Shown: positions 35,983 through 45,851, numbered from the stretch's first letter. The stretch: 46,582 nucleotides of DNA from Rubrivivax sp. (GCA_024641945.1 JAHECD010000024.1:1-46582); one strand, 5' to 3'. The notes: generated from the sequence alone by a model not told the origin. Numbers and translations: made by a program.

Positions 35983-36551
35983 GCCTGCCGACGCTCGACC
36001 TGGGGCTGCCGGGCTGGACACTGCGTGCATGGCATGCGCAGGACGCGCCGGCGCTGGCCGAGCAAGCCGGCGATCCGGCGGTCTGGCGCAACATGAGTGA
36101 CGCCTTTCCGCACCCCTACACGCTGGAGACAGCGCGCCACTGGGTCGACCGCGGGCACGTGGAGTTCGGCGGCGACAACTGGGCCGTGGCGCTCGACGAC
36201 CGGGCCGTCGGCGGCTGCGGCATCGTCGTGCAGGACGGCGCCCTGCGCTGCAATGCCGAGATCGGCTACTGGCTCGCGCGCCCATATTGGGGCCGCGGCA
36301 TCGGCACCCGGGTGGCGACCGTGCTCACCGAGCGCGCGTTCGACGATCCCGCCGTCATGCGGGTATTTGCGCCTGTGCATGCCTACAACCCGGCGTCGGT
36401 GCGCGTGCTCGAAAATTGCGGTTTCGTGCGCGAAGGGGTGCTGCGCCTGAGTGCGGTCAAGGCCGGCACCGTGATCGATCGCGTCCTGATGGCACGCTAC
36501 CGCCCGGGTGTGCACGGCGGCGAGCCGGCCGTGCCTACACTCTCGCCATGA
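35979..36551 (+). CDS. GNAT family N-acetyltransferase (RimJ/RimL-like)
   Basis: 190 residues from GTG 35979, which overlaps the ivd stop (GTGA). The GNAT acetyl-CoA-binding fold is recognisable: [44 protein letters not shown] (motif A, RGxGT loop) and [24 protein letters not shown] (motif B). It is of the type that acetylates N-termini of ribosomal or other proteins or small amines; the substrate is unknown. Tight coupling on both sides (its stop overlaps the next ATG) places it inside the ivd operon. Confidence 0.85.
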   Translation: MSLPTLDLGLPGWTLRAWHAQDAPALAEQAGDPAVWRNMSDAFPHPYTLETARHWVDRGHVEFGGDNWAVALDDRAVGGCGIVVQDGALRCNAEIGYWLARPYWGRGIGTRVATVLTERAFDDPAVMRVFAPVHAYNPASVRVLENCGFVREGVLRLSAVKAGTVIDRVLMARYRPGVHGGEPAVPTLSP

Positions 36552-37216
36552 ACGAAGAACTGAATCTCCTTCTCGAGAGCAATCGGGCCTGGGCGGCGGC
36601 TACCGAGCAGCGCGAGCCTGGCTTCTTCACCCGGTTGGCACAACAGCAGACGCCGAAATACATGTGGATCGGCTGTGCCGACAGCCGCGTGCCGGCGAAC
36701 GAGATCACCGGCCTCGACCCCGGCGAGGTCTTCGTGCACCGCAACGTGGCCAACGTGGTCGTGCATTCGGACCTCAACGCGCTGTCGACGATCCAGTTTG
36801 CGGTAGAGCACCTGAAGGTCGAGCACATCATCGTCGTCGGCCACTACGGCTGCGCCGGCGTGCGCGCGGCCATGCGTGGCATCCGTGTCGGCCTGGCCGA
36901 CAACTGGTTGCGCCACGTGCAGGATGTGCGGCTGCGACACCGCAAGCGGCTGGACCACCTGCCCGAGGCCGAGCAGGAGAACATCCTGTGCGAGATGAAC
37001 GTGATCGAACAGGTGGGGAACGTCGCCCTGTCCACCGTGCTGCAAGACGCCTGGTCGCGCGGTCAGAAGGTGGCGGTACACGGCTGGGTCTACGGTCTGC
37101 GCGACGGGCTGCTGAAGAATCTCCAGGTCACGATGGAACGGCCCGACCACGTGGTCGAGGTATTCGGCGCAGCGCTCAAGCGATATCCACGCGCCACATC
37201 GGCGGACGAGGACTAG
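36548..37216 (+). CDS. can: Beta-class carbonic anhydrase
   Basis: 222 residues from ATG 36548, overlapping the GNAT stop (ATGA). It hydrates CO2 to bicarbonate. Zinc and catalytic residues are all visible: Cys43 and Asp45-Arg47 in IGCADSRVP, and His99 with Cys102 in [28 protein letters not shown] and [13 protein letters not shown] are family signatures. Bicarbonate is a substrate of biotin carboxylases such as methylcrotonyl-CoA carboxylase, which gives a rationale for its place behind ivd (inference). Confidence 0.95.
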   Translation: MNEELNLLLESNRAWAAATEQREPGFFTRLAQQQTPKYMWIGCADSRVPANEITGLDPGEVFVHRNVANVVVHSDLNALSTIQFAVEHLKVEHIIVVGHYGCAGVRAAMRGIRVGLADNWLRHVQDVRLRHRKRLDHLPEAEQENILCEMNVIEQVGNVALSTVLQDAWSRGQKVAVHGWVYGLRDGLLKNLQVTMERPDHVVEVFGAALKRYPRATSADED

Positions 37217-37223
37217 CCGCGCG

Positions 37224-39014
37224 ATGTTTCCGCACCGGTTGAACGACACACGCGCCTTCGACATCGCACAGGCGATGCTCGACGGCTTCAACCGGCATTA
37301 CCGCCTGTTCCGCGAAGCCAGCGCCGGCGCCAAGCAGCGTTTCGAGCAGGCCGACTGGCACGGCCAGCAGCGCGCGCAGCGCGAGCGGATCGAGTACTAC
37401 GACATCCGTGTCGACGAGGCGGTGGCCCGCCTGCGCAGCGAGTTCCATGTCGACGATCTGTCGATGGACAGCTGGCAGCAGGCCAAGCTGCACTACATCG
37501 GGCTGCTCACCAACCACCACCAGCCCGAACTGGCCGAGACGTTCTTCAACTCGGTCACGGCCAAGCTGCTGCACCGCAGCTATTTCAACAACGACTTCAT
37601 CTTCGTGCGCCCGGCCGTCAGCACCGAATACATCGAGAACGAGGAGGCCGCCGCTGCGCCGACGTACCGCGCCTACTACCCCACACGGGAGACGCTGCGC
37701 GAAACCTTGATGCGGATCGTGCACAACTTCCAGCTGCGAGACGAGTGGGACGACCTCGGGCGTGACATCGACGACGTGATCGCCGCCATGCAGGACGCTG
37801 CGGGGCTGCGCCTGCCGGAATGGCGGCTGCGCGCGAACTTCCAGTTCCAGGTCCTGAGCTCGATGTTCTTCCGCAACAAGGGTGCGTACATCGTCGGCAA
37901 GATCATCAACGGCTTCACCGAGATGCCCATGTGCCTGCCGGTGCTCGTCGACAGGCACGGCAAGCTGGTCATCGATGCTGCGCTCTTCAGCGAGGACGAC
38001 CTGCTCATCGTCTTCAGCTTCGCCCGCGCCTACTTCATGGTCGACATGGAGGTGCCCAGCGCGTACGTGCAGTTCATGCGCAGCCTGATGCCGCGCAAGC
38101 CGCGCGCCGAGTTGTACAGCGCGCTCGGCCTGCAGAAGCACGGCAAGAACCTCTTCTACCGGGATTTCCTCGCCCATCTGCGCCACAGCAGCGACAAGCT
38201 GCGCATCGCGCCCGGCATCAAGGGCATGGTGATGCTGGTGTTCGACCTGCCGTCGTTCCCGTACGTCTTCAAGTGCATCAAGGACTTCTACCCGCCGCAG
38301 AAGAACACCACACGCGAGAAGATCGCCGGCAAGTACCTGCTCGTCAAGCAGCACGACCGGGTCGGCCGCATGGCCGATACGCTCGAATACAGCAACGTCG
38401 CCTTTCCGCGCTCGCGCTTCGACGATGAACTGATCCGGGAGCTGAAGCACTTCTGCGCGAGCATCGTCGAGGAAGACGGCGACATGCTCGTGATCCGGCA
38501 CATCTACATCGAGCGGCGCATGATCCCCCTCAACATCTACCTGCGGGACGCCACCGCGGCCGGCCACAAGGAGGCGATCGCGCGGGCCGTCATCGAATAC
38601 GGCAATGCCATCAAGGACCTCGTGGCGGCGAACATCTTCCCGGGCGACATGCTGTGGAAGAACTTCGGCATCACGCGCAACGGCAAGGTCGTCTTCTACG
38701 ACTACGACGAGATCGAATACCTCACCGACTGCAACTTCCGCCGCGTACCCAAGCCGCGCGACGAAGAAGGCGAGAAATCGGACGAGGTGTGGTTCGAGGT
38801 CGGTCCGAAGGACGTGTTCCCCGAGACGTTCGGCCCCTTCCTGCTCGGCAATCCGGAGGTGCGCGGGGTCTTCCTGAAGCACCACGCCGACCTGCTCGAC
38901 CCCGCTTTTTGGCAGGGCTGCAAGGAGCGCATCCAGCGAGGCCATGTTCACGATGTCTTCCCCTATGAGCCGGGCAAGCGGTTCGCCCAGCGACGGCTCG
39001 CGATGGCGGCATGA
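37224..39014 (+). CDS. aceK: Isocitrate dehydrogenase kinase/phosphatase
   Basis: 596 residues from ATG 37224, close to the E. coli protein (578). It phosphorylates or dephosphorylates isocitrate dehydrogenase to switch carbon between the TCA cycle and the glyoxylate shunt. The regulatory N-terminal half includes [22 protein letters not shown]; the kinase half has the ATP-binding loop [22 protein letters not shown], the metal/catalytic segment [31 protein letters not shown] and the C-terminal [16 protein letters not shown]. It is not beside aceA/aceB here; its linkage to ivd and a thiolase suits growth on substrates that yield acetyl-CoA. Confidence 0.97.
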   Translation: MFPHRLNDTRAFDIAQAMLDGFNRHYRLFREASAGAKQRFEQADWHGQQRAQRERIEYYDIRVDEAVARLRSEFHVDDLSMDSWQQAKLHYIGLLTNHHQPELAETFFNSVTAKLLHRSYFNNDFIFVRPAVSTEYIENEEAAAAPTYRAYYPTRETLRETLMRIVHNFQLRDEWDDLGRDIDDVIAAMQDAAGLRLPEWRLRANFQFQVLSSMFFRNKGAYIVGKIINGFTEMPMCLPVLVDRHGKLVIDAALFSEDDLLIVFSFARAYFMVDMEVPSAYVQFMRSLMPRKPRAELYSALGLQKHGKNLFYRDFLAHLRHSSDKLRIAPGIKGMVMLVFDLPSFPYVFKCIKDFYPPQKNTTREKIAGKYLLVKQHDRVGRMADTLEYSNVAFPRSRFDDELIRELKHFCASIVEEDGDMLVIRHIYIERRMIPLNIYLRDATAAGHKEAIARAVIEYGNAIKDLVAANIFPGDMLWKNFGITRNGKVVFYDYDEIEYLTDCNFRRVPKPRDEEGEKSDEVWFEVGPKDVFPETFGPFLLGNPEVRGVFLKHHADLLDPAFWQGCKERIQRGHVHDVFPYEPGKRFAQRRLAMAA

Positions 39015-39045
39015 GCGCCGCGCGACCCGGGATGGAGCACCTGCG

Positions 39046-39540
39046 TTGACCTCTGCACACGACGCCTGGGAGCTGGCAAGCTTCGTCGTTACCGTCATTG
39101 CACTGCCGTTCGCGGTGGGTGTTTTTCTGCTCGAGCAACGCAAGGAGCGCGAGAACGAGGAGGAAGAGGCCTTTCAGCTGCTGTCCGACGCGTACAACGA
39201 CTTTCTCAAGATCGTGCTCGCCAATTCCGATCTGCAGTTGCGCACGTCCGCTGCGCTGCCCGATCCGACGCCGGAGCAAAATGACCGCATGCTCGTCATC
39301 TTCGACATGCTCGTCGCGCTCTTCGAGCGCGCCTACCTCGTGGCCCACAAACCGCAGATGAATGCCACGGAACGTCGGCGCTGGAACTCGTGGGACGACT
39401 ACATGCGCGACTGGTGCCGGCGCGACGATTTCCACAACGCGCTGCCGTTGCTGCTGCGCGGCGAGGACGAGGAATTCCAGGCCTACATCAAGCGTGTCGC
39501 CGCCGAGGAGCGCGCCACGCCGGTCATCGTCGCGGGCTGA
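39046..39540 (+). CDS. Hypothetical single-pass membrane protein
   Basis: 164 residues from TTG 39046, with GGAG 8 bases before it; the frame is open earlier only as an overlap with aceK. One N-terminal membrane segment (ASFVVTVIALPFAVGVFLLEQ, about residues 9-30) is followed by a short acidic coiled-coil start (RKERENEEEEAFQLLSDAYNDFL) and a helical cytoplasmic domain with RRRWNSWDDYMRDWCRRDDF. The family is not recognised with certainty. It lies between aceK and the thiolase in the same direction, so it is probably co-transcribed. Confidence 0.65.
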   Translation: MTSAHDAWELASFVVTVIALPFAVGVFLLEQRKERENEEEEAFQLLSDAYNDFLKIVLANSDLQLRTSAALPDPTPEQNDRMLVIFDMLVALFERAYLVAHKPQMNATERRRWNSWDDYMRDWCRRDDFHNALPLLLRGEDEEFQAYIKRVAAEERATPVIVAG

Positions 39541-39569
39541 CCCCGCGGCACATTTGAAGGAGAACCCGC

Positions 39570-40748
39570 ATGAGCGACCCCATCGTCATCGTGTCCGCCG
39601 CGCGCACGCCCATTGGCGGCCTGCTCGGCGACTTTGCATCGCTCGCGGCGTGGGAACTGGGTGGCGTGGCGATCCAGGCCGCCGTGCAGCGCGCCGCGCT
39701 GCCGGCCGACGCCATCGACGAAGTCCTGATGGGCAACTGCCTGATGGCCGGCCAGGGCCAGGCCCCGGCGCGCCAGGCGATGCGCCGCGCGGGCCTGCCC
39801 GATGCCACCGGCGCCGTCACGCTGAGCAAGATGTGCGGCTCGGGCATGCGCGCGATGATGTTCGCGCACGACATGCTCGCCGCCGGCACGGCGCAGGCGG
39901 TGGTCGCGGGCGGCATGGAGAGCATGACCAATGCACCGCACCTGATGTTCGCGCGCAAGGGCGTGCGTTACGGCGCGGCGCAGATGTTCGACCACATGGC
40001 GATGGACGGGCTCGAGGACGCCTACGAGCGTGGCAAGGCGATGGGCGTCTTTGCCGAGCAGTGTGTCGACAAGTACCGCTTCACGCGCGAGGCGCAGGAC
40101 CAGTTCGCCATCGCCTCGACCACACGCGCCAAGTCGGCCAACGAGGACGGCAGTTTCGACTGGGAGATGGCGCCGGTCACGCTCAAGGGCAAGGCTGGCG
40201 ATACGGTCGTCAAGTTCGACGAGCAGCCGTTCAAGGCCCGGCTCGACAAGATCCCGTCGCTCAAGCCGGCGTTCCGCAAGGACGGCACGATCACGGCCGC
40301 CAACGCCTCGAGCATCTCCGACGGCGCGGCCGCCCTCGTGCTCGTGCGCGAAGGCACCGCGCGCTCGATGGGACTGAAGCCCCTGGCTCGCATTGCCGGC
40401 CACGCGGTGCACGCGCAGGCGCCGGAGTGGTTCGCCACCGCGCCGGCCGGCGCCATCGACAAGGTACTCCGCAAGGCCGGCTGGGACGCCAAGAGCGTCA
40501 ACCTGTGGGAGGTCAACGAGGCCTTTGCAGCTGTCACGATGGCCGCGATGAGTGAGTTCCGCCTGCCGCACGAGATCGTCAACGTGCATGGCGGCGCATG
40601 TGCGCTCGGCCACCCGATCGGCGCCAGCGGCGCGCGCATCGTCGTCACGCTGCTTGGCGCACTGCGCAAGCGCGGCCTGAAGCGCGGCGTGGCCGCGCTG
40701 TGCATCGGCGGCGGCGAGGCCACCGCGCTCGCCGTGGAGCTGCTCTGA
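39570..40748 (+). CDS. Acetyl-CoA C-acyltransferase (thiolase)
   Basis: 392 residues from ATG 39570, with GAAGGAG upstream. Catalytic residues: Cys89 in LSKMCGSGMRA, His in NVHGGACALGHPIGASGAR (near 350) and a second Cys in LCIGGGEATAL (near 378). It condenses or cleaves acyl-CoA with free CoA. In this context it fits acetoacetyl-CoA cleavage to two acetyl-CoA, the end of leucine degradation, or short-chain beta-oxidation. The final GGGEATAL differs from the common GGGQGIA. The stop shares a base with the LysE start (TGATG). Confidence 0.93.
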   Translation: MSDPIVIVSAARTPIGGLLGDFASLAAWELGGVAIQAAVQRAALPADAIDEVLMGNCLMAGQGQAPARQAMRRAGLPDATGAVTLSKMCGSGMRAMMFAHDMLAAGTAQAVVAGGMESMTNAPHLMFARKGVRYGAAQMFDHMAMDGLEDAYERGKAMGVFAEQCVDKYRFTREAQDQFAIASTTRAKSANEDGSFDWEMAPVTLKGKAGDTVVKFDEQPFKARLDKIPSLKPAFRKDGTITAANASSISDGAAALVLVREGTARSMGLKPLARIAGHAVHAQAPEWFATAPAGAIDKVLRKAGWDAKSVNLWEVNEAFAAVTMAAMSEFRLPHEIVNVHGGACALGHPIGASGARIVVTLLGALRKRGLKRGVAALCIGGGEATALAVELL

Positions 40749-41416
40749 TGCTCGACACCCTCGGCCTGGAAGGGCCGCATGAACTGGCGCTGTTCATGGG
40801 CGCGGCGCTGCTGCTGAACGCGACGCCGGGCGTCGACCTGCTGCTTACCGTGATGCGCACGCTGCAGGGCGGGGCGCGCGCCGGCATGGCGGCCGCGCTG
40901 GGCATCGGCGCCGGCTGCGTGGTGCATGCCGTGGCCGCGGCCTTCGGGTTGGCGGCGCTGCTGGCGGTGTCGGCGGTGGCCTTCACCGTCGTCAAGACGG
41001 TCGGCGCGGCCTACCTGTTGTGGCTCGCTGTGGGGTTGTTGCGCGCAGCGCTGCGCCGCAGCGACGGGCCGACGACCGCGGCGGTCTCTGACCCGGCGCC
41101 ACGCTCCGCCTGGCAAGACTTTCACGCCGGCCTGCTCACCAACGTGCTGAATCCGAAGGTGGCGCTTTTCTTCCTGGCGTTCCTGCCGCAGTTCATCGCG
41201 GCGAGTTCGCCACACAAGACCCAGGCCTTCCTCGCGCTGGGCGCCGTCTTCGTCGTCCAGGGCACCCTGTTCCTGGGTGCCGTCGTGCTGGTGTGTACGC
41301 GGCTGCGCCACGTGCCGGCGCACCCCGCGGTGGCGCGCTGGCTTCAGGGGGCGGCCGGCACACTCTTTGCACTGCTGGCGTGGCGGCTGTTGACCACGCG
41401 GGCGCCCGCGGCCTGA
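40748..41416 (+). CDS. LysE/RhtB family amino-acid exporter
   Basis: 222 residues from ATG 40748. Six hydrophobic segments fit the LysE fold: LALFMGAALLLNATPGVDLLL (with the family's TPGP-like turn), AALGIGAGCVVHAVAAAFGLAAL, VKTVGAAYLLWLAVGLLRA, a cytoplasmic charged loop, FHAGLLTNVLNPKVALFFLAFLPQFI (NPKxxxFF signature), AVFVVQGTLFLGAVVLV and a C-terminal helix. It probably exports an amino acid; its placement in a branched-chain catabolic operon could mean relief of amino-acid excess, but the substrate is not known. Confidence 0.88.
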   Translation: MLDTLGLEGPHELALFMGAALLLNATPGVDLLLTVMRTLQGGARAGMAAALGIGAGCVVHAVAAAFGLAALLAVSAVAFTVVKTVGAAYLLWLAVGLLRAALRRSDGPTTAAVSDPAPRSAWQDFHAGLLTNVLNPKVALFFLAFLPQFIAASSPHKTQAFLALGAVFVVQGTLFLGAVVLVCTRLRHVPAHPAVARWLQGAAGTLFALLAWRLLTTRAPAA

Positions 41417-41430
41417 TCGAGCCTGACGAT

Positions 41431-41898
41431 ATGAACGACATGACCTTCCGAGACCCCGCGCTGATCGTGACCGGCGAAACCTGCGTCCGCACGATGCGTT
41501 ATTCGCACGCGCAAATTGCGGATTTCGCGCGCTCGACGGGCGACAGCAACCCGCTGCACCACGATATCGAGCGCGCCCGGCGCGCCATCCATGGCGAAAT
41601 CATCGCCAGCGGCCAGCAGACCGCAGGGCAACTCATGGGCCTGGCGGCCAGCCACTTCTCGCGCGGCGACGACGGCGTGGCGCGCGAAGTGCTGTGCCTG
41701 AACTTCAATTTCGCCTTCCGCGCGCCGGTCTTTGCCGAGCAGGAACTCACGCTGTCCTGGACCGTGGGCAAGGTTGAATGGAGCACCCGCCTGGGCGGCT
41801 GGATCGGCCAGCTCGACGGCAGCGCCGAGATGGCGGGCCGCGCCTGCGTCATCGGCCGCGGCACGATGCTCGTCAAGACGCCCAAGGCGCCGGGATGA
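41431..41898 (+). CDS. MaoC-like (R)-hydratase/thioesterase-fold protein
   Basis: 155 residues from ATG 41431; upstream frame is shadow of lysE. It has a single hot-dog MaoC domain: YSHAQIADFARSTGDSNPLHHD (hydratase motif with Asp-x4-His), AIHGEIIASGQQTAGQLMG, and LNFNFAFRAPVFAEQELTLSWTV. MaoC-type proteins hydrate enoyl-CoA or act as thioesterase-like domains. The Asp/His pair suggests hydratase activity in a beta-oxidation-like route with the neighbouring dehydrogenases. Confidence 0.8.
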   Translation: MNDMTFRDPALIVTGETCVRTMRYSHAQIADFARSTGDSNPLHHDIERARRAIHGEIIASGQQTAGQLMGLAASHFSRGDDGVAREVLCLNFNFAFRAPVFAEQELTLSWTVGKVEWSTRLGGWIGQLDGSAEMAGRACVIGRGTMLVKTPKAPG

Positions 41899-41977
41899 GG
41901 CCACTCTGGCTCATCCGCCCGTGCGGCGCCCATCCGCGCGCCGTCTGCCAGCGCGGCGTGGTCCGGCGGCGGCCGAT

Positions 41978-42643
41978 ATGAACGTGCTCGTGGTCGGCGC
42001 GTCTCGTGGCATCGGGTTCGAGTTCGTGCGCCAGTACCATGCCGACGGCACGCAGGTGACGGGCACCGCACGCGACGACGGCGGCTTGCAGCGCCTGCGC
42101 GACGCCGGTGCCACGGCGCTTCGGGTCGACGTGGCCGATGCGGCGGGTGCCAGTGGCCTGGCGTGGCAGATCGACGGTGCCGCGTTCGACGTGGTCGTGG
42201 TGGCTGCGGGGGTGTACGGCCCGCGCACCGCGGGCCTGCAGACGCCCACCGAAGACGATTTCGACCATGTCATGCGCACCAACGTGCTCGGCGCGATGCG
42301 GGTGCTGCCGCAGCTCGCCGATGCGCTCGCGCCGGGCGCCCGGCTGGCAGTGATCTCGTCGCGCATGGGTTCGATCGGGTTGCGTGCGGCGGCATCGGGC
42401 TGGCTCTATCGCGCGTCCAAGGCGGCCTTGAACTCGGTGCTCAAGGACTGCGCGCTCGTGCTCGAAGGGCGCGCCGTCTGCGTGGCCCTGCACCCCGGCT
42501 GGGTACGCACCGACATGGGCGGTGCGGGTGCCGACCTCGACGTCGTCGATAGCGTGGCCGGCATGCGGCGCACGCTCGCCAGGCTCGGGCCGGCCGACAA
42601 CGGAAGCTTCCTCGATCACGACGGTACGCCGCTGGCGTGGTGA
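41978..42643 (+). CDS. Short-chain dehydrogenase/reductase
   Basis: 221 residues from ATG 41978. Rossmann fold with GASRGIGFEFV (TGxxxGxG-type nucleotide loop, residues 7-17), ARDD after beta-2 (possible NADP preference), the VVAAGVYG strand (NNAG equivalent), RTNVLGAMRVLPQL, LAVISSRMGSIG (catalytic Ser) and LYRASKAALNS (Tyr-x3-Lys). LHPGWVRTDMGG closes the substrate site. It is an NAD(P)H-dependent oxidoreductase of unknown substrate. A 79-base gap separates it from the MaoC gene. Confidence 0.88.
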   Translation: MNVLVVGASRGIGFEFVRQYHADGTQVTGTARDDGGLQRLRDAGATALRVDVADAAGASGLAWQIDGAAFDVVVVAAGVYGPRTAGLQTPTEDDFDHVMRTNVLGAMRVLPQLADALAPGARLAVISSRMGSIGLRAAASGWLYRASKAALNSVLKDCALVLEGRAVCVALHPGWVRTDMGGAGADLDVVDSVAGMRRTLARLGPADNGSFLDHDGTPLAW

Positions 42644-42650
42644 GGCGGCC

Positions 42651-43064
42651 ATGACCAGATTGCAGGCCGAGGCTTTTTTCTGCGCCTATCGCGACGCCTT
42701 CAACCGGCTCGACGGCGATGCCGTGGCGGACCTGTGGCACGTGCCCGGCGGCATCGCGGACGCCCGCGGGTTGACGTGGTGGGACGACGGCGCCGCAATG
42801 CGCGCCAACCACCGCGCGCTGTGCGAGGTCTATCGCACGAGCGGCTTTGGCCGCACGGCATTCAGCATCCTGCACCATGAGGCGCTCGGCGAGGCCCACG
42901 CCTTCGTGAACGTGCAATGGGTGCTGCACCGTGACGACGGCAGCGTGCTGCAGGCTTTCGGCACCGGCTACCAGCTGGTACAGACCGCGCAGGGACCGAA
43001 GGTGCTGCTATGCACGGCCTACGAAGAAGACCTCGACCGGATGAGAAACGATGCTGCTGCCTGA
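42651..43064 (+). CDS. SnoaL/NTF2-like small protein
   Basis: 137 residues from ATG 42651, 7 bases after the SDR. The sequence AEAFFCAYRDAFNRLDGDAVADLWHVPGGI, TWWDDGAAMRANHRALCEVY and HAFVNVQWVLHRDDGSVLQAFGTGYQLV fits the cone-shaped NTF2/SnoaL fold (a calcium/calmodulin kinase II association- or SnoaL-like domain). No catalytic residue can be assigned. Its C-terminus overlaps the next gene by 14 bases, so the two are co-translated. Confidence 0.7.
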   Translation: MTRLQAEAFFCAYRDAFNRLDGDAVADLWHVPGGIADARGLTWWDDGAAMRANHRALCEVYRTSGFGRTAFSILHHEALGEAHAFVNVQWVLHRDDGSVLQAFGTGYQLVQTAQGPKVLLCTAYEEDLDRMRNDAAA

Positions 43065-44181
43065 AGACCACCTTGCGGTGCAGGATGCCGTGCGTACGTA
43101 CGTGCAGGCTGAAATTGCGCCCCATGCCGCGGCGTGGGACAAGTCGCACGAGTTCCCGTCGGCCGCCCTGCGCGGGCTGGCGCGGCTCGGCTGCTACGGC
43201 GTGGCCGTGCCGGCCGAGTGGGACGGCGCGGGCCTCGACTATCTGGCGCTGAGCGTGATCCTCGAGGAGATCGCCGCCGGCGATGGCGCCACGAGCACCG
43301 TGGTCAGCGTCAACAACTGCCCCGTGTGCTCGATCCTGATGGCCTTCGGCAATGCCGCGCAGAAGGAGCGGTTTCTCCGGCCGCTGGCACGTGGCGACCT
43401 GCTCGGTGCGTTCTGCCTGACCGAGCCGCACGTCGGCTCCGAGGCCGGCGGGTTGCGCACGACGGCCGTCAGGGACGGCGCTGACTACGTGCTCAATGGC
43501 GTCAAGCAGTTCATCACCAGCGGCAAGAACGGCGACGTGGCCATCGTCATGGCCGTCACCGACAAGGCCGCCGGCAAGAAGGGCATCAGCGCCTTTCTGG
43601 TGCCCACCGACCTGCATGGCTACAAGGTGGCGCGCATCGAAGACAAGATGGGCCAGCATGCCAGCGACACCGCCCAGATCCTGTTCGAGAACTGCCGCGT
43701 GCCGGCGGCCAACCTGCTGGGCGAAGAAGGCATGGGCCTGCGGATCGCGCTGTCGGGGCTCGAGGGCGGGCGCATCGGCATCGCCTCGCAGGCGGTGGGC
43801 ATGGCGCGCGCGGCGTTCGAGGCGGCGCTGGCCTACAGCAAGGAGCGCACGAGTTTCGGGCAGGCGATCTTCAATCACCAGGCGGTGCAGTTCAAGCTTG
43901 CCGACATGGCCACGCGCATCGAGGCGGCGCGCCAGCTCATCCGCCACGCCGCCGCGCTGAAGGACGCGGGACGCCCGTGCCTGAAGGAAGCCGCGATGGC
44001 CAAGCTGTTCGCGAGCGAGATGGCCGAGCAGGTCTGTTCCGACGCGATCCAGGTGCACGGCGGCTACGGCTACGTGAGCGACTTTCCGGTCGAGCGCATC
44101 TACCGCGACGTGCGTGTCTGCCAGATCTACGAGGGCACGAGCGAAGTGCAGAAGATCCTCATCGGGCGGGCACTCGCATGA
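43051..44181 (+). CDS. Acyl-CoA dehydrogenase
   Basis: 376 residues from ATG 43051, overlapping the NTF2-like gene by 14 bases. It carries the standard acyl-CoA dehydrogenase pattern: [48 protein letters not shown] and [19 protein letters not shown]. The catalytic Glu is in the common position ([11 protein letters not shown], near 361), unlike ivd upstream, so it is a short/branched-chain-type enzyme such as butyryl- or isobutyryl-CoA dehydrogenase. Isobutyryl-CoA as substrate would link it to IcmF, but this cannot be read from sequence alone. Confidence 0.93.
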   Translation: MLLPEDHLAVQDAVRTYVQAEIAPHAAAWDKSHEFPSAALRGLARLGCYGVAVPAEWDGAGLDYLALSVILEEIAAGDGATSTVVSVNNCPVCSILMAFGNAAQKERFLRPLARGDLLGAFCLTEPHVGSEAGGLRTTAVRDGADYVLNGVKQFITSGKNGDVAIVMAVTDKAAGKKGISAFLVPTDLHGYKVARIEDKMGQHASDTAQILFENCRVPAANLLGEEGMGLRIALSGLEGGRIGIASQAVGMARAAFEAALAYSKERTSFGQAIFNHQAVQFKLADMATRIEAARQLIRHAAALKDAGRPCLKEAAMAKLFASEMAEQVCSDAIQVHGGYGYVSDFPVERIYRDVRVCQIYEGTSEVQKILIGRALA

Positions 44182-44423
44182 GTGCGGCGGGCGGTTCAGT
44201 GAGTCCATCGGGCCGCTCGCGCGCGCGCCTGCCGACGGCCGCGGTCATGCTGGTCTTGCTCGGCGCTTGCACGTCGCAGCAGGTCTTCGGCACGGGGCAG
44301 GAATGGCAGAAGCAGCAGTGCCGCCAGATCCCCGACACGGCCGAGCGCGCGCGCTGCCTGCAGAGCGCGGCGCGCAGCTACGAGGACTACAAGACCGAGG
44401 CCGACAAGGCTCGGCCACGCTGA
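44178..44423 (+). CDS. Small lipoprotein
   Basis: 81 residues from ATG 44178, overlapping the acyl-CoA dehydrogenase stop (ATGA). A basic stretch (GRSRARLP) precedes a hydrophobic run and a lipobox, VLLGAC, so Cys about 35 would be lipidated and then processed by Lnt. The mature part is short and charged (EWQKQQCRQIPDTAERARCL) with two further cysteines that could form a disulfide. Family not recognised. The N-region before the hydrophobic part is longer than usual, about 20 residues. Confidence 0.7.
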   Translation: MSAAGGSVSPSGRSRARLPTAAVMLVLLGACTSQQVFGTGQEWQKQQCRQIPDTAERARCLQSAARSYEDYKTEADKARPR

Positions 44424-44429
44424 GGCCTG

Positions 44430-45851
44430 ATGCGCGGCGCGACCTCGATGGACGAAAACACGGCTCGCCGCCTGCTGCTGGTGCGCGCCTTCGATAGCGC
44501 CGAAAGCCCCTTGTGGACCGCGGACGACGCGGCGTGGGCGTCGCGACTGGCGGCCGAGACCGTCCCCGCGGGGGCGCCACCGCTGCGCTTCTTGGCGGAG
44601 CGCGCACACCATGCCTTGCAGCGCATCGAACCGCGCGAGCGCGGCGCGGCGCGCTGGCTCGCCGTCGGCGGGTGGCGCTGGCGCTGGGTCCTGGCGGCGG
44701 CGCTGCTGGGCGGACTCTTCGGCCTCGCGGCCGACGTGCTGGGCCGTGCCGCGCTGGTGGACGTGCTGGCGCCGCCGTCCTGGGCCGTGATCGTGTGGAA
44801 CCTGCTCGTCTACGCGGTGTTGCTGGTCGGCGCGCTGCGGCCCCCGGGCAAGGGGGGTGTCCTGCGGCGCTCGCTGCTCGCGTGGTGGCGCCGCGCAGCC
44901 GGCAAGGGGCCGCTGCGCGAGGCCACGGCGCAATGGGCCGCGTTGTCCGCGCCGCTCACGCTGTCGCGTGTGGCGGCGCTGCTGCACGTGGCCGCGGCGG
45001 CGGTCGGCGCGGGGCTCGTGGCCGGGCTGTATCTGCGCGGTCTGGTCTTCGATTACCGCGCCGGCTGGCAGAGCACGTTCCTGGATGCCGAGACGGTGCA
45101 TCGCACGCTCGCGTGGCTGCTGGCGCCGGCCTCGGCGCTGACCGGCATCGCCGTGCCCGATATCGCGGCGATGGAGGCGCTGCGCGTGACGCCGGCCGCA
45201 GCGGCGCCCACCGCCACGGCCGCGCCGTGGATCCACCTGTATGCCGCGATGCTGGGCCTGATGGTCATCGTGCCGCGCCTGCTGTTGGCCGTGGGGTCGC
45301 TGTCGCGTGCGGCCTGGCAGTCGCGCCACCTCGTGCTGCCCCTCGACGAGGCCTACTTCCAGGGCCTGCTGCGCCGCCACCGCGGTGGCGTGGCCAGCGT
45401 GCGTGTGTGCCCGCATGCCGCGCCGCCGGGCGCGGCTGCGGCGCTCGGCCTGCGCACGTTGCTGGCACAGGAATTCGGCGACGGCGTGCAGGTGCAGATG
45501 GCCGAGGTCACCCGTCTCGGCGACGAGGATCTGGCGGCGCGCCCGCCTTCCGGCGCCGCACCGTCGTTGCAGGTGGCGCTGGTCGACCTCGGTGCCACGC
45601 CCGAGACCGACAGCCATGGGCGCTTTGTCGAAGCGCTGCGGCGTGCCGCGCCTGCCGCGCCGCTGGTGCTGCTGGCCGATGAAACCGCCTTCGCGCGCCG
45701 TTTCGCGACTTTGCCCGACCGACTCGCCGAGCGCCGCGCCGCCTGGCGCCAGTTCGCCCAGGCGCAAGGCCTGCCCCTGCTGTGCGCCGACCTCGAGTCG
45801 CCCGATGTCGCACAGGCCGCCGAGGCGCTGAAGGCGGCTCTCCAGGGGTGA
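44430..45851 (+). CDS. DUF2868 membrane protein
   Basis: 473 residues from ATG 44430, with GAGG 5 bases upstream; ATG 44448 is an alternative. A cytoplasmic-looking N-terminus (LVRAFDSAESPLWTADDAAWASRLA) is followed by four membrane segments: WRWVLAAALLGGLFGLAADVL, WAVIVWNLLVYAVLLVGAL, LLHVAAAAVGAGLVAGLYL and YAAMLGLMVIVPRLLLAVGSL. The C-terminal part of roughly 170 residues appears soluble (alpha/beta, for example SLQVALVDLGATPETDSHGRF). It matches DUF2868, a family of unknown function regularly paired with a DUF3482 GTPase. Its TGA overlaps the partner start (GTGA). Confidence 0.82.
   Translation: MRGATSMDENTARRLLLVRAFDSAESPLWTADDAAWASRLAAETVPAGAPPLRFLAERAHHALQRIEPRERGAARWLAVGGWRWRWVLAAALLGGLFGLAADVLGRAALVDVLAPPSWAVIVWNLLVYAVLLVGALRPPGKGGVLRRSLLAWWRRAAGKGPLREATAQWAALSAPLTLSRVAALLHVAAAAVGAGLVAGLYLRGLVFDYRAGWQSTFLDAETVHRTLAWLLAPASALTGIAVPDIAAMEALRVTPAAAAPTATAAPWIHLYAAMLGLMVIVPRLLLAVGSLSRAAWQSRHLVLPLDEAYFQGLLRRHRGGVASVRVCPHAAPPGAAAALGLRTLLAQEFGDGVQVQMAEVTRLGDEDLAARPPSGAAPSLQVALVDLGATPETDSHGRFVEALRRAAPAAPLVLLADETAFARRFATLPDRLAERRAAWRQFAQAQGLPLLCADLESPDVAQAAEALKAALQG

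Noticed and set aside
37176..39143. A 655-codon minus-strand frame opposite aceK
   Set aside because: Antisense shadow of a highly conserved gene; no domain.
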